From contig CM057002.1 in the NCBI GenBank assembly GCA_029891345.1, forward strand, positions 18,738,295 through 18,802,294: a stretch of DNA of 64,000 nucleotides, in the 5' to 3' direction. The notes under the pieces are model-generated. The model was not told the origin of the DNA and made no database searches. It worked only from the letters and a program-made list of their open reading frames with translations. This document shows positions 1-11,214 of the stretch, in pieces. This DNA is from Dryococelus australis. Its lineage: Eukaryota > Arthropoda > Insecta > Phasmatodea > Phasmatidae. A program made the translations under genes and the position numbers. Position 1 is the first letter of the stretch. Every line of letters begins with the position of its first letter.

Positions 1-9
1 CCTGCGTGA

Positions 10-2070
10 GCTCCATTCCTCCCCCCCCCCCCCCCACCTCCCTCAAATCCAGACCCGTCGATCGCATTCACATATGGGTACCAAAAACATCTGCGCATCA
101 GTTATGGAATTTACGTCAAAGTGGACAACGATATAATACCAGCCGTCAAGACCGCTAGCCTCCCCGCCAACAAAGTGACATTCTACACCAGGAAGGGCAT
201 TGCAAAGAAGTTTATGGAGGAAATCGTTAGTATTGGTAATCTGGTGAAAGAGATTTACAGCCAGTTCGAGCCGATGCGTGAACTCACTGCAGGCGAACAG
301 GCTGGCTATACTTTTGCCGAAGCCTGCTACATAAGTTCCGGCCACTTCACCGAAACTAACCAGAAGGTCCAAGACCATAACCACTTTACCGGTTCATTTC
401 TTGAGGTGGCGTGTAACTCCTGTATCAAGCTCCGACGCCGCCCCAAACGCTTACTAATCCTGTTCCACAGTTTGGTATATGATGCGAATTTTATCATCAC
501 GCAGCTTGACTACGACACAGAGGACATTTATATAATTCCTAATACGGAGGAAAAGTCGATCACTTTTTCAAAAAGTTTAGGCGACAGATTCACCATTCAG
601 TTGATCGACACCTTTAGGTTTATGTCTGCCAGCTTCGCCACCCTTGTGCAGAAAAAATTACCGGCCGCCGATTTAAAGACAATTGCTGCATTCTTCACTG
701 ATCCCCGGCAACTCGAGTTGGTGACTTGCAAAGGAGTGTTCCCCTACGATTGTATCACATCGTTGGGGACACTCGACGAGACGCAGCTGCCGGACATCGC
801 TGCCTTCGACAACCGACTCACCGGATCTGGAATCAGCGAAGAAGACTACCATCACGCACAGACGGTCTGGGAGGTATTTAGATGCAACATGCTCCGAGAT
901 TATTCTGATTTGTACGTCCAGACCGACGTCATGATTTTGTGCGATGTCTTGGAGAACTTTCGGGGGCTTTGTCGACGTATGGTCTGGACTGTCTCTTGTA
1001 CGTTAGTCCCCCCCCCCCCCCGGGTCGTCGTTCGATGCCATGGGGCACAAGACAGGTGTGGAGGTAGAACTTCTAGTGGACTAGAACGCCCACCTGTTCG
1101 TCGAGGCTGGTATCCAGGGAAGGGCTGGCCCCAATGCATCACACATCACGTGGTAGCGAACAACATGAACTTGTCTGCAATGTATGATGCTACTTGGCCG
1201 TCTACCTACCTCCAGTATGTCGATGCTAATAATCTCTATGAATGGGCAATGTCCCTGCCCCTGCCCTATGGTGGCTTCGAATGGATTGGTATGGATATTG
1301 ACCTTATGTCCTTACCGGGTGATGGCCCGATTGGCTACATACTGGAGGTGGATGTTAACTACCCTATGTTGCTGCACGAAGAACATCGAGACCACCTGTC
1401 CCTGCCCATCAACGAATGTCACTCGGAGTCCAAACTGCCCAAGCTAATGACGACACTTGAGGGGAATACACGCTACATCGTCCACTTTGTAACCCTCAAG
1501 CAGGCATTAGCACATGGGCTGGTGTTGAGAAATGTCCATCTTGTCTTGAAGTTCCACCAGAAGGCATGACTGAAGCCATACATCGAACTGAACACCGCTA
1601 AACGAAAGGCTGCCATGAACGCCTTCGAGTGCGACTACTCTACTTCAGGCTCATGAACAATATGAAATATGTCAAGCTGATGGAAAATAAACACAAATAT
1701 CAGCGGATGGTGATCGTCTGCAAGGGGAGCGGGCGAAGAAGCATTCCGCTGTCAAACAATATGTTGCGAAACTCTTTCCCTCGTCAAGCTGAACCACGAG
1801 AGTAGATTGTTCGACAAGCTGGTATATGCCAGCTTTGCCGTACTGAACCTGTCAAAAATGCTCATGTACCACTTCTATGATGATGTAATGAAGGCACGGT
1901 ACAGCACTGATATGGGACTCGTGTACATGGAGACGGATTCCTACATTATTGGCATATCGTGCTCCGATTTCTACAACGACCTTGCTTCAGACCTGGCACA
2001 TGTGTCTGTCCCCAGGAGGGCAACCGGGTCACCTCACCCCGGGACAAGCTGAAGCGCGTCTCAATCCCCT
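10..2070 (+). pseudogene. Protein-primed type-B DNA polymerase, Maverick/adintovirus type, broken (copy A)
   Basis: This gene would replicate a linear protein-primed DNA element. The reading frame is open from the left of the window (no ATG; the long frame runs about 10-1569), so the 5' end is missing or outside. Visible features in order are: a Cys/His region containing VQDHNHFTG and ACNSC; an exonuclease II-like segment FHSLVYDANFI; an exonuclease III-like segment YVQTDVMILCDVLENF; polymerase motif A YVDANNLYEWAM near 1219-1254; and a palm motif YMETDSY near 1927-1947. In the last motif Glu stands where this family normally has the first catalytic Asp. Breaks: the frame slips around the poly-C tract at 1011-1022, a TGA occurs at 1567-1569, the frame shifts again near 1650, and the segment resumes at about 1807. 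The product is inactive. Assignment to the Maverick/adintovirus class rests on motif style and on the neighbouring capsid genes. Confidence 0.88.
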
Positions 2071-2874
2071 CTGCACAACGAACATCTTGTGTACACGTGT
2101 GTGTATAGATTTACTCCCAGCATGCTGGATTTTCTAGCAGAAGCTGCATATGAATCCTGTCAGGTATGCTGACTTTCTCCTGCTCCGTTTCTAACACCCT
2201 ATAGCGTATGTAGAAGTCATATCATCGCCATATCATCCCTACCAGGTGTGTTGGCTTGCCTGGACGGTATGCTCGAGTACATACAAGAGTTGTTTAATGT
2301 TCTTGTGAAGTATGTCGCCAGTATGTGTCTGCGCTGTGAGTATTTACAGCATGTTGGAGAACATACTACAGCTGGTCAGGCGTGCTGGCCAGTTGTACGC
2401 TATATCGCCATGCCTACGACTGGTTTTTATCCACAAACTGGTTCCCCCACCTCGGATCATTCTCCTCTGGTAGACTGCAAGCGAATCGTCTTCAATGTGT
2501 CTGGTATATTTTGTATGGCTTGGTGCCAGCATACAGGAGCACGTTCAGGGGGGCCTGATCTGTCCATTACATATGCTGGCTGCTCGTGCGCTGTAGAACA
2601 TGCGGGAGCCATCCTAGTCCTGTGTAGGCATACAACCAGTGTCCCAGTGCATGTTTAGAATTGGACGGCACTCTCGAGTACATATAGTAGTTGTAGAATA
2701 TTACTATCATGGGTGTCGCTGCTACTTTTTTTGAAGATGATTCTGCTAGTAACCTGCCGGCGTTTACTGCAACAGTCAACTCTTGCTGAGGGTAAGTTAC
2801 TAGCACTCGCGATACATGTACTATTTCACATTCTTTCCCTCTGTTACTTATTCAATACCACTGATCTGAACAAA

Positions 2875-2897
2875 CACACACATTATATATATATAAT

Positions 2898-2932
<35 letters not shown>
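2875..2932. repeat. CA/TA microsatellite
   Basis: Runs of CA dinucleotides flank a short TA run; simple sequence only. Confidence 0.95.
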
Positions 2933-3560
2933 TATATTCAGATATCATTTGACCAAGGATTTGCGTTACGTCTCCAACCGGGGAACTCGTCATCCTCCCT
3001 GGGAGCTCGGCGCTTATCCTATCGAGAATGTGTGAATGTAGAAACTAGTATATGTAGTATCGAAGCTGTACTCACACATGCCCCACTCTTCTCTTTGCTC
3101 TGTCTGTTTGTTGGCCCATCCTTGTTTCTTTGTTTTTAGCATTTAGTTATCTTTTCACTTCCGGCGTCGGAAGGCACCTTATCAATGTTCTGACATCAAC
3201 CTTGTTGGTGAGGTCCGAATATTGAATTGCTGGTCACAAGTCCAGAAGTCCTTCGCATGTCATGCAAACGGTAAGTGTGATTGCGGAGCCGGAAGTGCTC
3301 TTGTTACAGGTGGTGTGTATTCGGACGGACGATGTCCCCGGATGGTAGCAGTCCCTCTCTCCACTGTCAGTGGGGCGGTAGACGACGTCCTGGATCGTAG
3401 CCCTCTCAACTGTTGGTGAGTGAAATAGGTGGGGTTGTAGTAGTAGAATGGAAAAGGTTGTTATGGGCGAGGCTTTATCATAGGGTATCGGTCGGGGCTC
3501 TAGCTGCCGCCATTTTTTGATAGTTAGCAACAGTAGCAGGGACGTACTGATCGCCAACAT

Positions 3561-3695
3561 GCATAGGGACGTGTGGGTGGCATCCCTATAGGGACATGGC
3601 CACCATATTGCGAGCCAGCTGGGGCTTCGTCACAGAGACATGCACAGGGGCTCCATCATAGGGACACAGCCTTCATCTTGCCAGCCAGCGGAAAG
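3561..3695. repeat. Degenerate tandem repeat, about 70-bp spacing
   Basis: CCCTATAGGGACATGGCC...GAGCCAGCT near 3584-3620 is repeated in diverged form as ATCATAGGGACACAGCC...CCAGCCAGC near 3655-3690. A further CATAGGGAC copy lies at 3562. Confidence 0.55.
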
Positions 3696-3957
3696 CTTCC
3701 AGACCTGCCGCCTGCTGGCCAGTGCCGGGCCGAGGGAATCCCTGCACTGGAATGACAGAGCAGCAGATTCTGCTCCAAGATGGTGGACCATTGGCAGAGC
3801 AGGAAGTTCTGTCAGGATGACTCCACTCTCCACATGGCGAGAGAGAGCTGGCGGTTGCATTTAGTAAAACTCTAGAACATGCATGGTTTTACGTTCAATA
3901 TTTGTTTTATGCCGCGATAAGCTATTTGGACCTTAGCAGTCTCGTCATTTAGCGATA

Positions 3958-4158
3958 TCATGTCTCTATCACTAATGAGCTGCACATAGCAGGGTGGCAA
4001 CCACACACTGAACTCAGTGTGAGCAAACAGGTTACACACTTCCCGTATGTCGTTTCGGCCCGCCTAAAATCCATCGCCACATACTGTTTACCGATTGTCG
4101 TGTCAGCGAGTGATTTATGCTTCGCATTGCTGCTCAATTTTACGAGTAACACGTCCAT
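3958..4158 (-). CDS. Small 66-aa ORF behind a TATA box, unknown (copy A)
   Basis: The minus-strand ORF starts at ATG 4158 in a good context (ACCATGG) and begins MDVLLVKLSSNAKHKS. It has a Cys-rich C-terminus (CVTC, CGCHPAMC). A TATAAATA element lies about 57 nt upstream of the ATG on the same strand. It sits between the polymerase and the WLT/CPSL gene, where other copies of this element class carry small genes. I do not recognise the product and see no convincing zinc-finger spacing. It could be a chance ORF; the TATA box and the position are the only support. Confidence 0.35.
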   Translation of the reverse strand: MDVLLVKLSSNAKHKSLADTTIGKQYVAMDFRRAETTYGKCVTCLLTLSSVCGCHPAMCSSLVIET

Positions 4159-4207
4159 GGTCTATGAATGTGCCTGGTACAGTGGTCTGCCTTAATCATC
4201 GGACGGG

Positions 4208-4215
4208 TATTTATA
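4208..4215 (-). promoter_or_regulatory. Candidate TATA box for the 66-aa ORF
   Basis: On the minus strand the sequence reads CATATAAATACC. It is placed so that transcription could start about 25 nt before ATG 4158. Confidence 0.35.
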
Positions 4216-4544
4216 TGATCTCGTGACGTTACTAGTGTAATCATACTTAGAGATGCTCAGTCGGTCAGTATAGTTAGTACAATAATACTTGGAGGCAATA
4301 AGCTTTCCGGTCATACTCATAACCTCCACTCGTGCCCACTTTCGTACTGCGCACAGAGATTTCGTAACCACAGGTACTCTGTATGACCTTCATTACTCCC
4401 CACTACTGGGTCCAGGACTGCAGTGATGTAAACATGTTTTTACCACCACTCGTGAGCTTGGTAGTGTGTGTGTTTTTTTTCATTTCCAATGTACTTGGAG
4501 CCAGTCTTAATGACGTTGACTCATGTACTGAGTACTCTAACCGC

Positions 4545-4986
4545 CATTTCCCCTCAATACGGAGTCCACGACCCAGTATCGTAGTAGTAGTGCATTCATG
4601 CAATGACACGTCCTGCCACGCCTAGACTTGTTACTCACGTTAAGCATGTACCAAGACCTCAGTATGTGTAAGGAAGGACAGTCATACACTTATGTCACAA
4701 ACCTCTGTGTTGCAATGAATGCTCAGCCATCGCTTCTGTTTCGGTCTGGCGTTGAAGAGAACACCGTCTGTCAGCATAGAGGTGAATACGTTATGTATAT
4801 TTTCATATTTGATATTACTATCGCTCCAATTAAGACCGTGATAATGTTTCACCAACCACATTTTGTCACCTTGGTTTTCTCCTCGCACTTGTGCCAGGGG
4901 AAGGGCGGCAGGAAGGAACATGCAGCTGTTCCACGGTCCTCGTACGCTATGCATATTCGTTTCATTATAAAACCGCACTGTGACAT
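4545..4986 (-). pseudogene. WLT/CPSL gene, unknown function (copy A)
   Basis: This frameshifted minus-strand gene follows the capsid gene directly. The start is taken as ATG 4986 (MSQCGFIMKRIC). An open segment at 4978-4682 carries WLVKHYHGLNWSDS and PKQKRWLSI. After a further shift come DCPSLHIL and, nearer the end, CHCMNALLLRYW. The same landmarks (WLT-x-YHGL/HHG, CPSL/RSL-x-x-L, a terminal LLL-x-x-W) recur in the genes at 15.9 and 42.9 kb, always immediately after the capsid gene. No enzyme signature is evident. Its constancy in the virion arm suggests a structural or packaging-related role, which is inference only. Confidence 0.65.
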
Positions 4987-5040
4987 AACAACTCTGAATG
5001 TTCGCGAATGTTTGATAGCCGAGTTGTAAATAGGCTATAT

Positions 5041-5395
5041 TTATGGCAATATCTGAACTATATGATCACGAACATTGTACGTTATCTGATGGTCGTGAAT
5101 TATGAGGGCGTAGGCGGGGAAATTAGCTGCAGCAGTCAATTCGATTGTACAGGCCGCGGCACCTCTTTGCATTGTTGTCCTGCTTACTGACGTCGAAAAC
5201 GAGCAGAGTAGTCATATTCACCAAGTCTCAGAGTGCTAGGTTTGGAGTCTGTTTGCTTGTAGTAAGCTCGCTGAAAATCGGCAAACGTTTGGTACGCCAT
5301 CATATACATATCGTTCGCATAGTCAATATGTAGGTCAATGTAGGGGTAACTCTTATTCCGTAAGTGAGAATAAACCCAAGGGATAGCGAGTCTGT
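5041..5395 (-). pseudogene. Double-jelly-roll major capsid protein, C-terminal fragment (copy A)
   Basis: Read on the minus strand, 5395-5200 gives RNKSYPYIDLHIDY, then YQTFADFQRAYYKQ. The segments VFDVSKQDN and FPAYALIIHDHQITYNV follow, and the frame closes with ILP and a TAA at 5043-5041. The same series of motifs ends the capsid genes of copies B and C. One stop and frame changes near 5120-5200 break it. Upstream of about 5400 the homology ends and AT-rich DNA begins, so this copy is truncated. Confidence 0.75.
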
Positions 5396-5429
5396 TCTGG
5401 AGGGTAGTTTACTCGAGAGATGCACGAAT

Positions 5430-6329
5430 TAGTTTGAACATATTCCAGATTATTAAGCTATTATGGTTACATGATTAGTTTTAAAGTTGCTTCACCTCCG
5501 AGCTGTGTTGTCGAGACCTACCCTGAAGCCAGTTGAACCAAGACTAAATATGATGGTGTAGCGTCTGTGGCGCCTTGTAACCAACGGCGTACACATCAAT
5601 TAACACCTTAAGCCTAGCACATTCATAGCAAAATAAAAAAGGCTGTAAAAATTATGACATTACTTTTTAGAAAATTTGTTAATAAATATTGTTACGTGAG
5701 CTTTTGAAGAGTGTGATGACATTGTTACATTTTAAATTAAATAAGAATTGTACAGTATTAATTCGAACCACACGGAACACACATTAATATTAAAATAAAA
5801 TATGAACGGAATATTATTCTGCTTGGTTCGATCATGCCGCTTCGCACTAACAGTGTCAACATGTCAATATTAACATTTTATTATTTTATCGAAATAAATT
5901 AGCTCGTATATGGCTTTTAACTAATGTAAATATGCTGAGCACAATGTGCTTAACAGTTTCTCACAATATTGTATGATTGCTGAGTTCTGAACACCTGTGT
6001 GTCGACTTTGGCACATGTGTTATTATTTTATATTTCGTACAGTTTTCTCAAATTTATTTGCAGCGTGTTGTTTATTAATGGTTTTTTTTTTTTTTTTTTT
6101 TTTTATAATCATAGTGGCACTGTGAACGAAGCTTTAATAAAAACGATACCCCTTATACAATTCACAAACGCTGCATTGATTTTCGTACACTGTCTAGTGT
6201 TGATGGCCTTTGGCAGTGCGCTGCAGGGCCAGCGCTCTACTTCGCCATGTTGCTACCTTCCTCAAGAGATAGTGCATTGGCCAACAAGGGGTGTTGTCTC
6301 AGGTGTGAAGTGTTTTCTCGCAGCCAAGT
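5430..6329. other. AT-rich region without genes; poly-T tract
   Basis: No coding signal is seen. An uninterrupted T run spans about 6082-6104. The 5640-5960 segment is strongly AT-rich and may be a separate insertion that cut off the copy A capsid gene. Confidence 0.6.
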
Positions 6330-6875
6330 ATGTGTATGAACAATGAGCATTGCACTTGTAGTCCAGTGTCGGTGTATCTTCCAAGCATGAGCTTCGACCT
6401 GCATGCATTGTCAACTGAGCTGCCAGGAGAGACATCCAACGCCACCTTGGGTTTCAACATACGTGACTGTGTCCAGTTCCGGCCGGAAGATAAAAACCTC
6501 TATGATCTCTTCTACGTGGGATACCGACGAGTTATCTTCAAACCAGAGCTGGGCTATGAACAAGTGCAAGTATGTAATGATAAAAACCACATGTGGGTGT
6601 ATCAGGAGACCTGGGACTTTTTCACAGTGAAGTAAGGCCATGTGACAAATACGACAACTGTGTTGTCGTTAATTTGTGGCCAAACAGTCAACTACCGACA
6701 AATTGACACATTCTCAAAGTACATGCAGAGTTTGGAGATATCAGTGAACAGCAGTGCTCGGGCCAGCGAGTTTAACTTTGCTCTACGCATGGAAGGCTGC
6801 ACCAAGTTGTGGCGGTGGAGAGAGAAATACCCCGGACGTATTCACACCATGATGATGAGTGACAACAAATGGTAA
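6330..6875 (+). pseudogene. Unknown ORF with one in-frame stop
   Basis: A single reading frame runs from about 6330 (a better-placed ATG is at 6387, MSFDLHALSTELPGET) to 6875, interrupted only by TAA at 6633-6635. The composition is protein-like (FNIRDCVQFRPEDKNLYDLF; YRQIDTFSKYMQSLEI; WRWREKYPGRIH). I recognise no family. It lies just upstream of a TATA-headed small gene related to one in copy B, so it may belong to a further virus-like copy. Alternatively the TAA lies in a GTAAG donor-like context, but I found no matching acceptor. Confidence 0.4.
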
Positions 6876-7071
6876 CTCCAGTACACATCGACAGTTTGCT
6901 TCATTTATAAGTAAAAAGCAATTACTTCTAGTGCTCAGTATGAATGTTGAAGAAGAAGCTGCGAGCACTAAGGGCGAAATGATCTGTCACAGTAAGTGTA
7001 AATGCTGGGAAGTAGCTTGTACCCTTGTTGCCCGTCTCCTGCTACTAGTGGGTGAGGGCTGTGTAGCACAC

Positions 7072-7079
7072 TATAAAAG
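7072..7079 (+). promoter_or_regulatory. TATA box for the 48-aa gene
   Basis: TATAAAAG lies 44 nt before ATG 7116, and the candidate start region CCATTAG is about 30 nt downstream. Confidence 0.5.
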
Positions 7080-7115
7080 CCCTATGCGTCCAATCTGCTG
7101 CCATTAGTGATCATC

Positions 7116-7262
7116 ATGCATCTGCTGTTCCGCTCCGACACCACCATCACTAGTAGTGTGAACAGAGGAAGCAGTTACATCGAGTACACCATCCAGGACT
7201 ATGACGATGGTGATGGGTGTGGGCGCACCTATACCGAGACGTGTGATGGGATGAGCCACTAG
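7116..7262 (+). CDS. 48-aa protein, RTYTE-T/S-CDG family, unknown
   Basis: The short ORF runs from ATG 7116 to TAG 7262. It contains GSSYIEYTIQDYDDGDGCG followed by RTYTETCDG. A separate 45-aa ORF at 16833-16970 has GSVEYSF, TEDGYL and RTYTESCDG at matching positions, so the two are homologous. Just downstream in another frame both loci continue with an F/L-A-H/Y-F...M/V-YE pattern, so the ancestral protein was probably longer. No known domain is recognised. The TATA box and placement suggest a gene of the virus-like element. Both copies are small enough to be missed by length-filtered gene calling. Confidence 0.5.
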   Translation: MHLLFRSDTTITSSVNRGSSYIEYTIQDYDDGDGCGRTYTETCDGMSH

Positions 7263-8300
7263 CTACTGGCACATTTTCCTGGAATGTATGAGAGGAGCGA
7301 GGAAATGTTATACTGCATGCCGCCCGGCAGATGCATCGACCACCACATGAGAGCGGACATTCCACTCCCAAGTGGATGAGATGAGGTGATTGCATATGCC
7401 ATGCTGGGGGATGCATTGCGTCAGGCTGCCGCATATGCCATGCTGGGGGATGCATTGCGTCAGGCTGCCGCTGCCACCACCACGGAGGGAGAAACAAACA
7501 ATGCTCAAGCTGCTGTTGTCGTTACCGAAGTCCCGAAGAAAGAAACGCATATGTAGGTGCTCACCATCAAGGCAGGAGACCTGCTGCCGACGTCCTCAGC
7601 CACACAGTCATCGTCGGTGGTGGTGGGGCTGATGATGGACTACAATGCCAGCGCCAGCAGCAGCCAGTCGCCACTGCCCCGTCGCCGACCATCATCATCG
7701 CTGGCAAGAATGCTATGAATCAACTATTATTAAAATGATTAATGCATTATAAATGATGATGCATCATGCCTGCGGCAGCAGAGAGAATTAAAAAAAATTA
7801 TATATATATTTTTTACTTTGTTTGTATAAACTTATAAATGAACTTTGCATTAATAAATGTTTATATATGAATATATTCCGATGTATATTTCAAAACATCC
7901 ATCGGCACTGACGATTTCATTAGATGACGACGACGACGACGTTGACGCTGCCAGCAGCCAGCCACCACTGCCGACGCCCCATCGCTGATGGCCGGCCCCT
8001 GGCAAATCGGCTACTGTAGGAACTGGGTGAGTTTTTAACCACCGCCACCATTAGGTCGTTGAAGTGCAGATGTGTGCAGCAGGCGAGCGCTACCACTACA
8101 ACCCCATCCAACAGCGCCACCAGCACCACCAACACCGGAGACGCCGATGCCACTGAGACCCCAGCACTTTGACACAAGCAGAGGGCCAACACAGCCATGT
8201 CAATGCCTGTTGTTATCACCAGGGACATGGGAATGCAGATGCCTCCCCGGTGTCATTGTGAGTGTCTGGAAAACCTGCCTCCCGACTTCAGCGGGTTAAC
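7263..8300 (+). other. Ala-rich reading frame and degenerate coding-like region
   Basis: After a stop at 7377 one plus frame reads AYAMLGDALRQAA twice, then AAATTTEGETNNAQAAVV, ending at TAG near 7556. Further on, GCC/CAG-rich segments at about 7650-7690 and 7945-7985 resemble each other. This may be the remnant of a low-complexity protein. No family is identified. Confidence 0.3.
7392..7469 (+). repeat. Perfect 39-bp tandem duplication (2 copies)
   Basis: The unit beginning GCATATGCCATGCTGGGGGA occurs at 7392-7430 and again identically at 7431-7469. Since 39 is a multiple of 3, it duplicates 13 codons without shifting frame. Confidence 0.95.
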
Positions 8301-8740
8301 AGCGGTAGAGGAGACATTAAAGCAGCTTTTAAAAAACTGGTTTATTCTTTTTAAGTGTTGCACCATTTACTTATCATATATATTATTAAAAAAAAGAGGA
8401 TACTTTAATTATGTTGTTTTAGCAATAGTGCAGACAGTGACATGTTTTTTTTTGTTGATTAGGAGGCCCTAAAAAATTTTGCTCTTAGATGGAATGTGAG
8501 TGCTAACCTCTTTAAAAAAAATGCATCATTCAAGTGTGTGTTTTTTTTATATAGTTAAGAAGTTATGTAATCTCGACGATGTTTAACCTGAAAGAGAAAC
8601 TATGTAAATATTGTCATTCATTCATATTTATATTGAGAAGGTATAGAGCGTGAATTGAAGTATGTCTTTTGACTTTTATGCATATTGTTTGAAATTCTAT
8701 GTAAAACTAGACGGTGGTTTAAAAATAATAATTAGAAGGT

Positions 8741-8800
<60 letters not shown>

Positions 8801-9042
8801 ATTAACCATTATAAGACTTGTCTTTCATGTCTGAAGCTGTGGTTTAATTTGAAATCAACTGTATTATCTTGTTATCCTGTATGTATTCATTGTTTGAAAT
8901 ATCTTTTATCATATGTCTAGAAATTTATGTATAATGTTTTTTTATTCATGCTTGCAATTATGAAACTGTGTTAATACTGTAACTATATATTAATTTAAAA
9001 AATGTTTATATATGAATATATTCCAATGTGTATTTCTTCACA
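7853..9042 (+). repeat. Dispersed direct repeat bracketing 1.1 kb
   Basis: AATGTTTATATATGAATATA plus TTCC-A/G-ATGT-A/G-TATTTC occurs at about 7856-7893 and again at about 9000-9037, followed in both cases by CAAAAC. Between them lie an AT-rich non-coding stretch and a GA microsatellite. It could reflect a segmental duplication of a 3' flank. Confidence 0.6.
8743..8800. repeat. GA microsatellite
   Basis: Almost pure GA dinucleotide run. Confidence 0.97.
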
Positions 9043-9430
9043 AAACGACTATCTATGTGTCCCATAGTGATAAGAACACATACCCCGAAACATACGTTCT
9101 GTCTGTGAAGGGTAACTGTTGAATTCATACATGTTAGGAGAACACACAACTGTCTGGTACAGAGTAACAAGAGATGCATACAAAAGTGAATTCCACTGAG
9201 GATGATGGGAGAGAGCTACAGTGATGACATATAAGCTAAATGTATCAAGAGTGGTACAGAGCTGTGTGATGTTACTTTGTGTAGATATGTTCGGCAAAGG
9301 GGACTGGTATGCGGTTAGATAATGAAGGGGTATCGTGTTTAACCAGGACACACTTGACCTCGTAAGCATACAGTTGATTAACCTTGCCCGCATGCACGAC
9401 ACAGGATCTGATGTGAAAGTATTGCCGTGG
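9043..9430. other. Open region without identified product
   Basis: A minus-strand frame of 117 codons (9402-9049) and a plus-strand frame ending VFNQDTLDLVSIQL...KVLPWWKDGGG are both possible. Neither matches a family I know, so I do not call a gene. Confidence 0.3.
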
Positions 9431-9630
9431 TGGAAGGATGGAGGAGGGGGCTGACCCCTGAGAGAGGGCTGCGGCTGGCTAGCAAGTGGTGGGAGGTAAA
9501 CACAGTTTTATATGAGGCAGCATCTGCCGCTTTTCATCATTCGTGTACTAGCACTTGTAGAGTGAAGTTCGGTGTGTGCGCACGTGCGTGTGTGTGTGTC
9601 AGCTGTTGCTGCCTGCCACGGGTACACTTC

Positions 9631-9634
<4 letters not shown>

Positions 9635-9667
<33 letters not shown>

Positions 9668-9712
9668 CGCGCTCTCGCGCTCTCGCGCTCTCTCTCGCTC
9701 TCTCTCGCTCTC
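9635..9712. repeat. CT/CTCG microsatellite
   Basis: A TC run grades into TCGC and TCTCGC units. Confidence 0.95.
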
Positions 9713-10109
9713 CAGTGCTGCTTGGTAAGTGTTCACAGTAAATCTAATATTTCCAACCTTAGATGTCAACTGCCGAGTGTGTGTTGCAACCTCGTGGTTT
9801 TAGCTTTTTTAAAAAAAAAGTTCTTTCGCACGTTTTGTAGTTACTTCACCAAGGCTCATCCTGTTCATAGCAGCGAGCTATTTTAATATTCATGCACACA
9901 CAATGCGGTTCATGTTTAAGATTAGTAATGTCAGCCCACAGACCGTCTGCTGGATATCCTTAGTTTCTAACCACTTACTCTGTGTGTGCGTCTGCTACAA
10001 TGTTTCGCCAGCATGCTGTATGTGTTCCCCGCTAGACGAAGACATGCGCGCCTTTCTACTTCCTTTACCTGCCATGCAATAGTGTTAAATATATTGCATA
10101 ATGCGATAT

Positions 10110-10823
10110 ATCCAACATGACTTCGGTGACAAAATGCACATTTTTTCGACTTGACAGGCTTGGCCCATGCGAATATTGTATTTGCATCGATGTCGGTCAG
10201 CATGTATTTGTAACTCTTGTTGACCTGAGCATACAGTATCATCCCTACGAGGTCGGCTTGAAATGGTCGTTCATACCACATATCATGACCTTGTGGTGAC
10301 AGTTGTTGCATCTCGCAGATGTATGGAGTTCATTGGTGATAACCAATTACTCATTCCGTATAGCTTCCCTCCTTCAGTTCTTCAATTATTGAAATTATCT
10401 TGTTAATGTGAGAGTGATTTCCAACCCGTTGTGAAGCAATCGATATTTACAGCCTATCGACCAGCTCGTTCGGATCTTCCCATAATATGTAATCAGTGTT
10501 CTTGTCATTGTCTAACACTTCAGAGCTTTTCTACTTTTTAGTGCTAGGCCGCTGAAGAGGTCTGCGAGAACGTCGATTTTTTCGTGATCTTCGTACTTAT
10601 AAACACCTGTCTCAAGATTGTTATCTTGGTAAAGTGCATGTGTGAGTTCGAGCAAAGTTTTGTATTCCAGCAGATCATATTCTGTAAAATCCCTGGGTTT
10701 CTTGCAAAATAGAAGTCCATAAAGCCCAGAGGTTCCACATGTCTTGGAATAGTCTACTTGAATGATCCCACATTGTAGAAACTCTATTTCATCATTACTG
10801 AGGAACCATTTATCATTATGCAT
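10110..10823 (-). pseudogene. Retroviral-type (DDE) integrase, Maverick/adintovirus type, truncated (copy B)
   Basis: The minus-strand segment 10823-10512 gives the N-terminal region (GTSGLYGLLFCKKPRDFTEY), which matches GLFGLLFKN in copy C. Near 10400 a shifted frame has NHSHINKIISIIEEL, equivalent to NSHTNEMVSIIEDL in copy C. The core starts with FQADLVGM (first catalytic Asp) and YKYMLTDIDANTIFAWAKPV near 10250-10140. Homology fades after VKSKK, so the second Asp, the Glu and the C-terminal domain are lost. The enzyme would insert the linear element into host DNA. It is adjacent to the helical gene and the ATPase on the same strand, as in copy C. Confidence 0.85.
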
Positions 10824-11214
10824 TTATACACCATATGTTGTATTATTATTGTGATATGTGTCCGATTGTAGGAAGCTATGTAGTCTTAGAAGTCTCTTTT
10901 CTGTACCTTTTTCTTGTGTGGCAAATCCGCATACAATCCATAGTCTCAATCTGTTGTACATCACGTTTCCGCTTCTTCATAGTCTCAGCAGTATCGTTGA
11001 TTACGGTCTTCAAAACTACAGGTGCTCCATCGCGCTCCCTGAGCACTTTCAGGCGTCGAGTAACAGGCTTAAAAATTTCTTCTTTTTTAAGGTCGTGTGA
11101 ATTTTGGCCCTCTTGGCGAGTAAATATGTCGAGCGAACATACTGAATCGTCCGATGTAAGCCGCTAGCAATGTCCGACATCACACTGAATAAAAATAGTT
11201 ACTGTTGCTTTCTT

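Larger units (their letters stand above)
2071..3957. other. Region without a recognisable gene
   Basis: This 1.9 kb may hold the decayed polymerase C-terminus, but I see no family motif. A diverged direct repeat is present: the segment around 2258-2330 (GGACGGTATGCTCGAGTACA) resembles 2665-2730 (GGACGGCACTCTCGAGTACA). Several short open frames on both strands lack protein-like composition. Confidence 0.5.

Noticed and set aside
9427..9886. Ser/Leu- and Arg-rich ORFs
   Set aside because: Generated by the CT/CTCG microsatellite.
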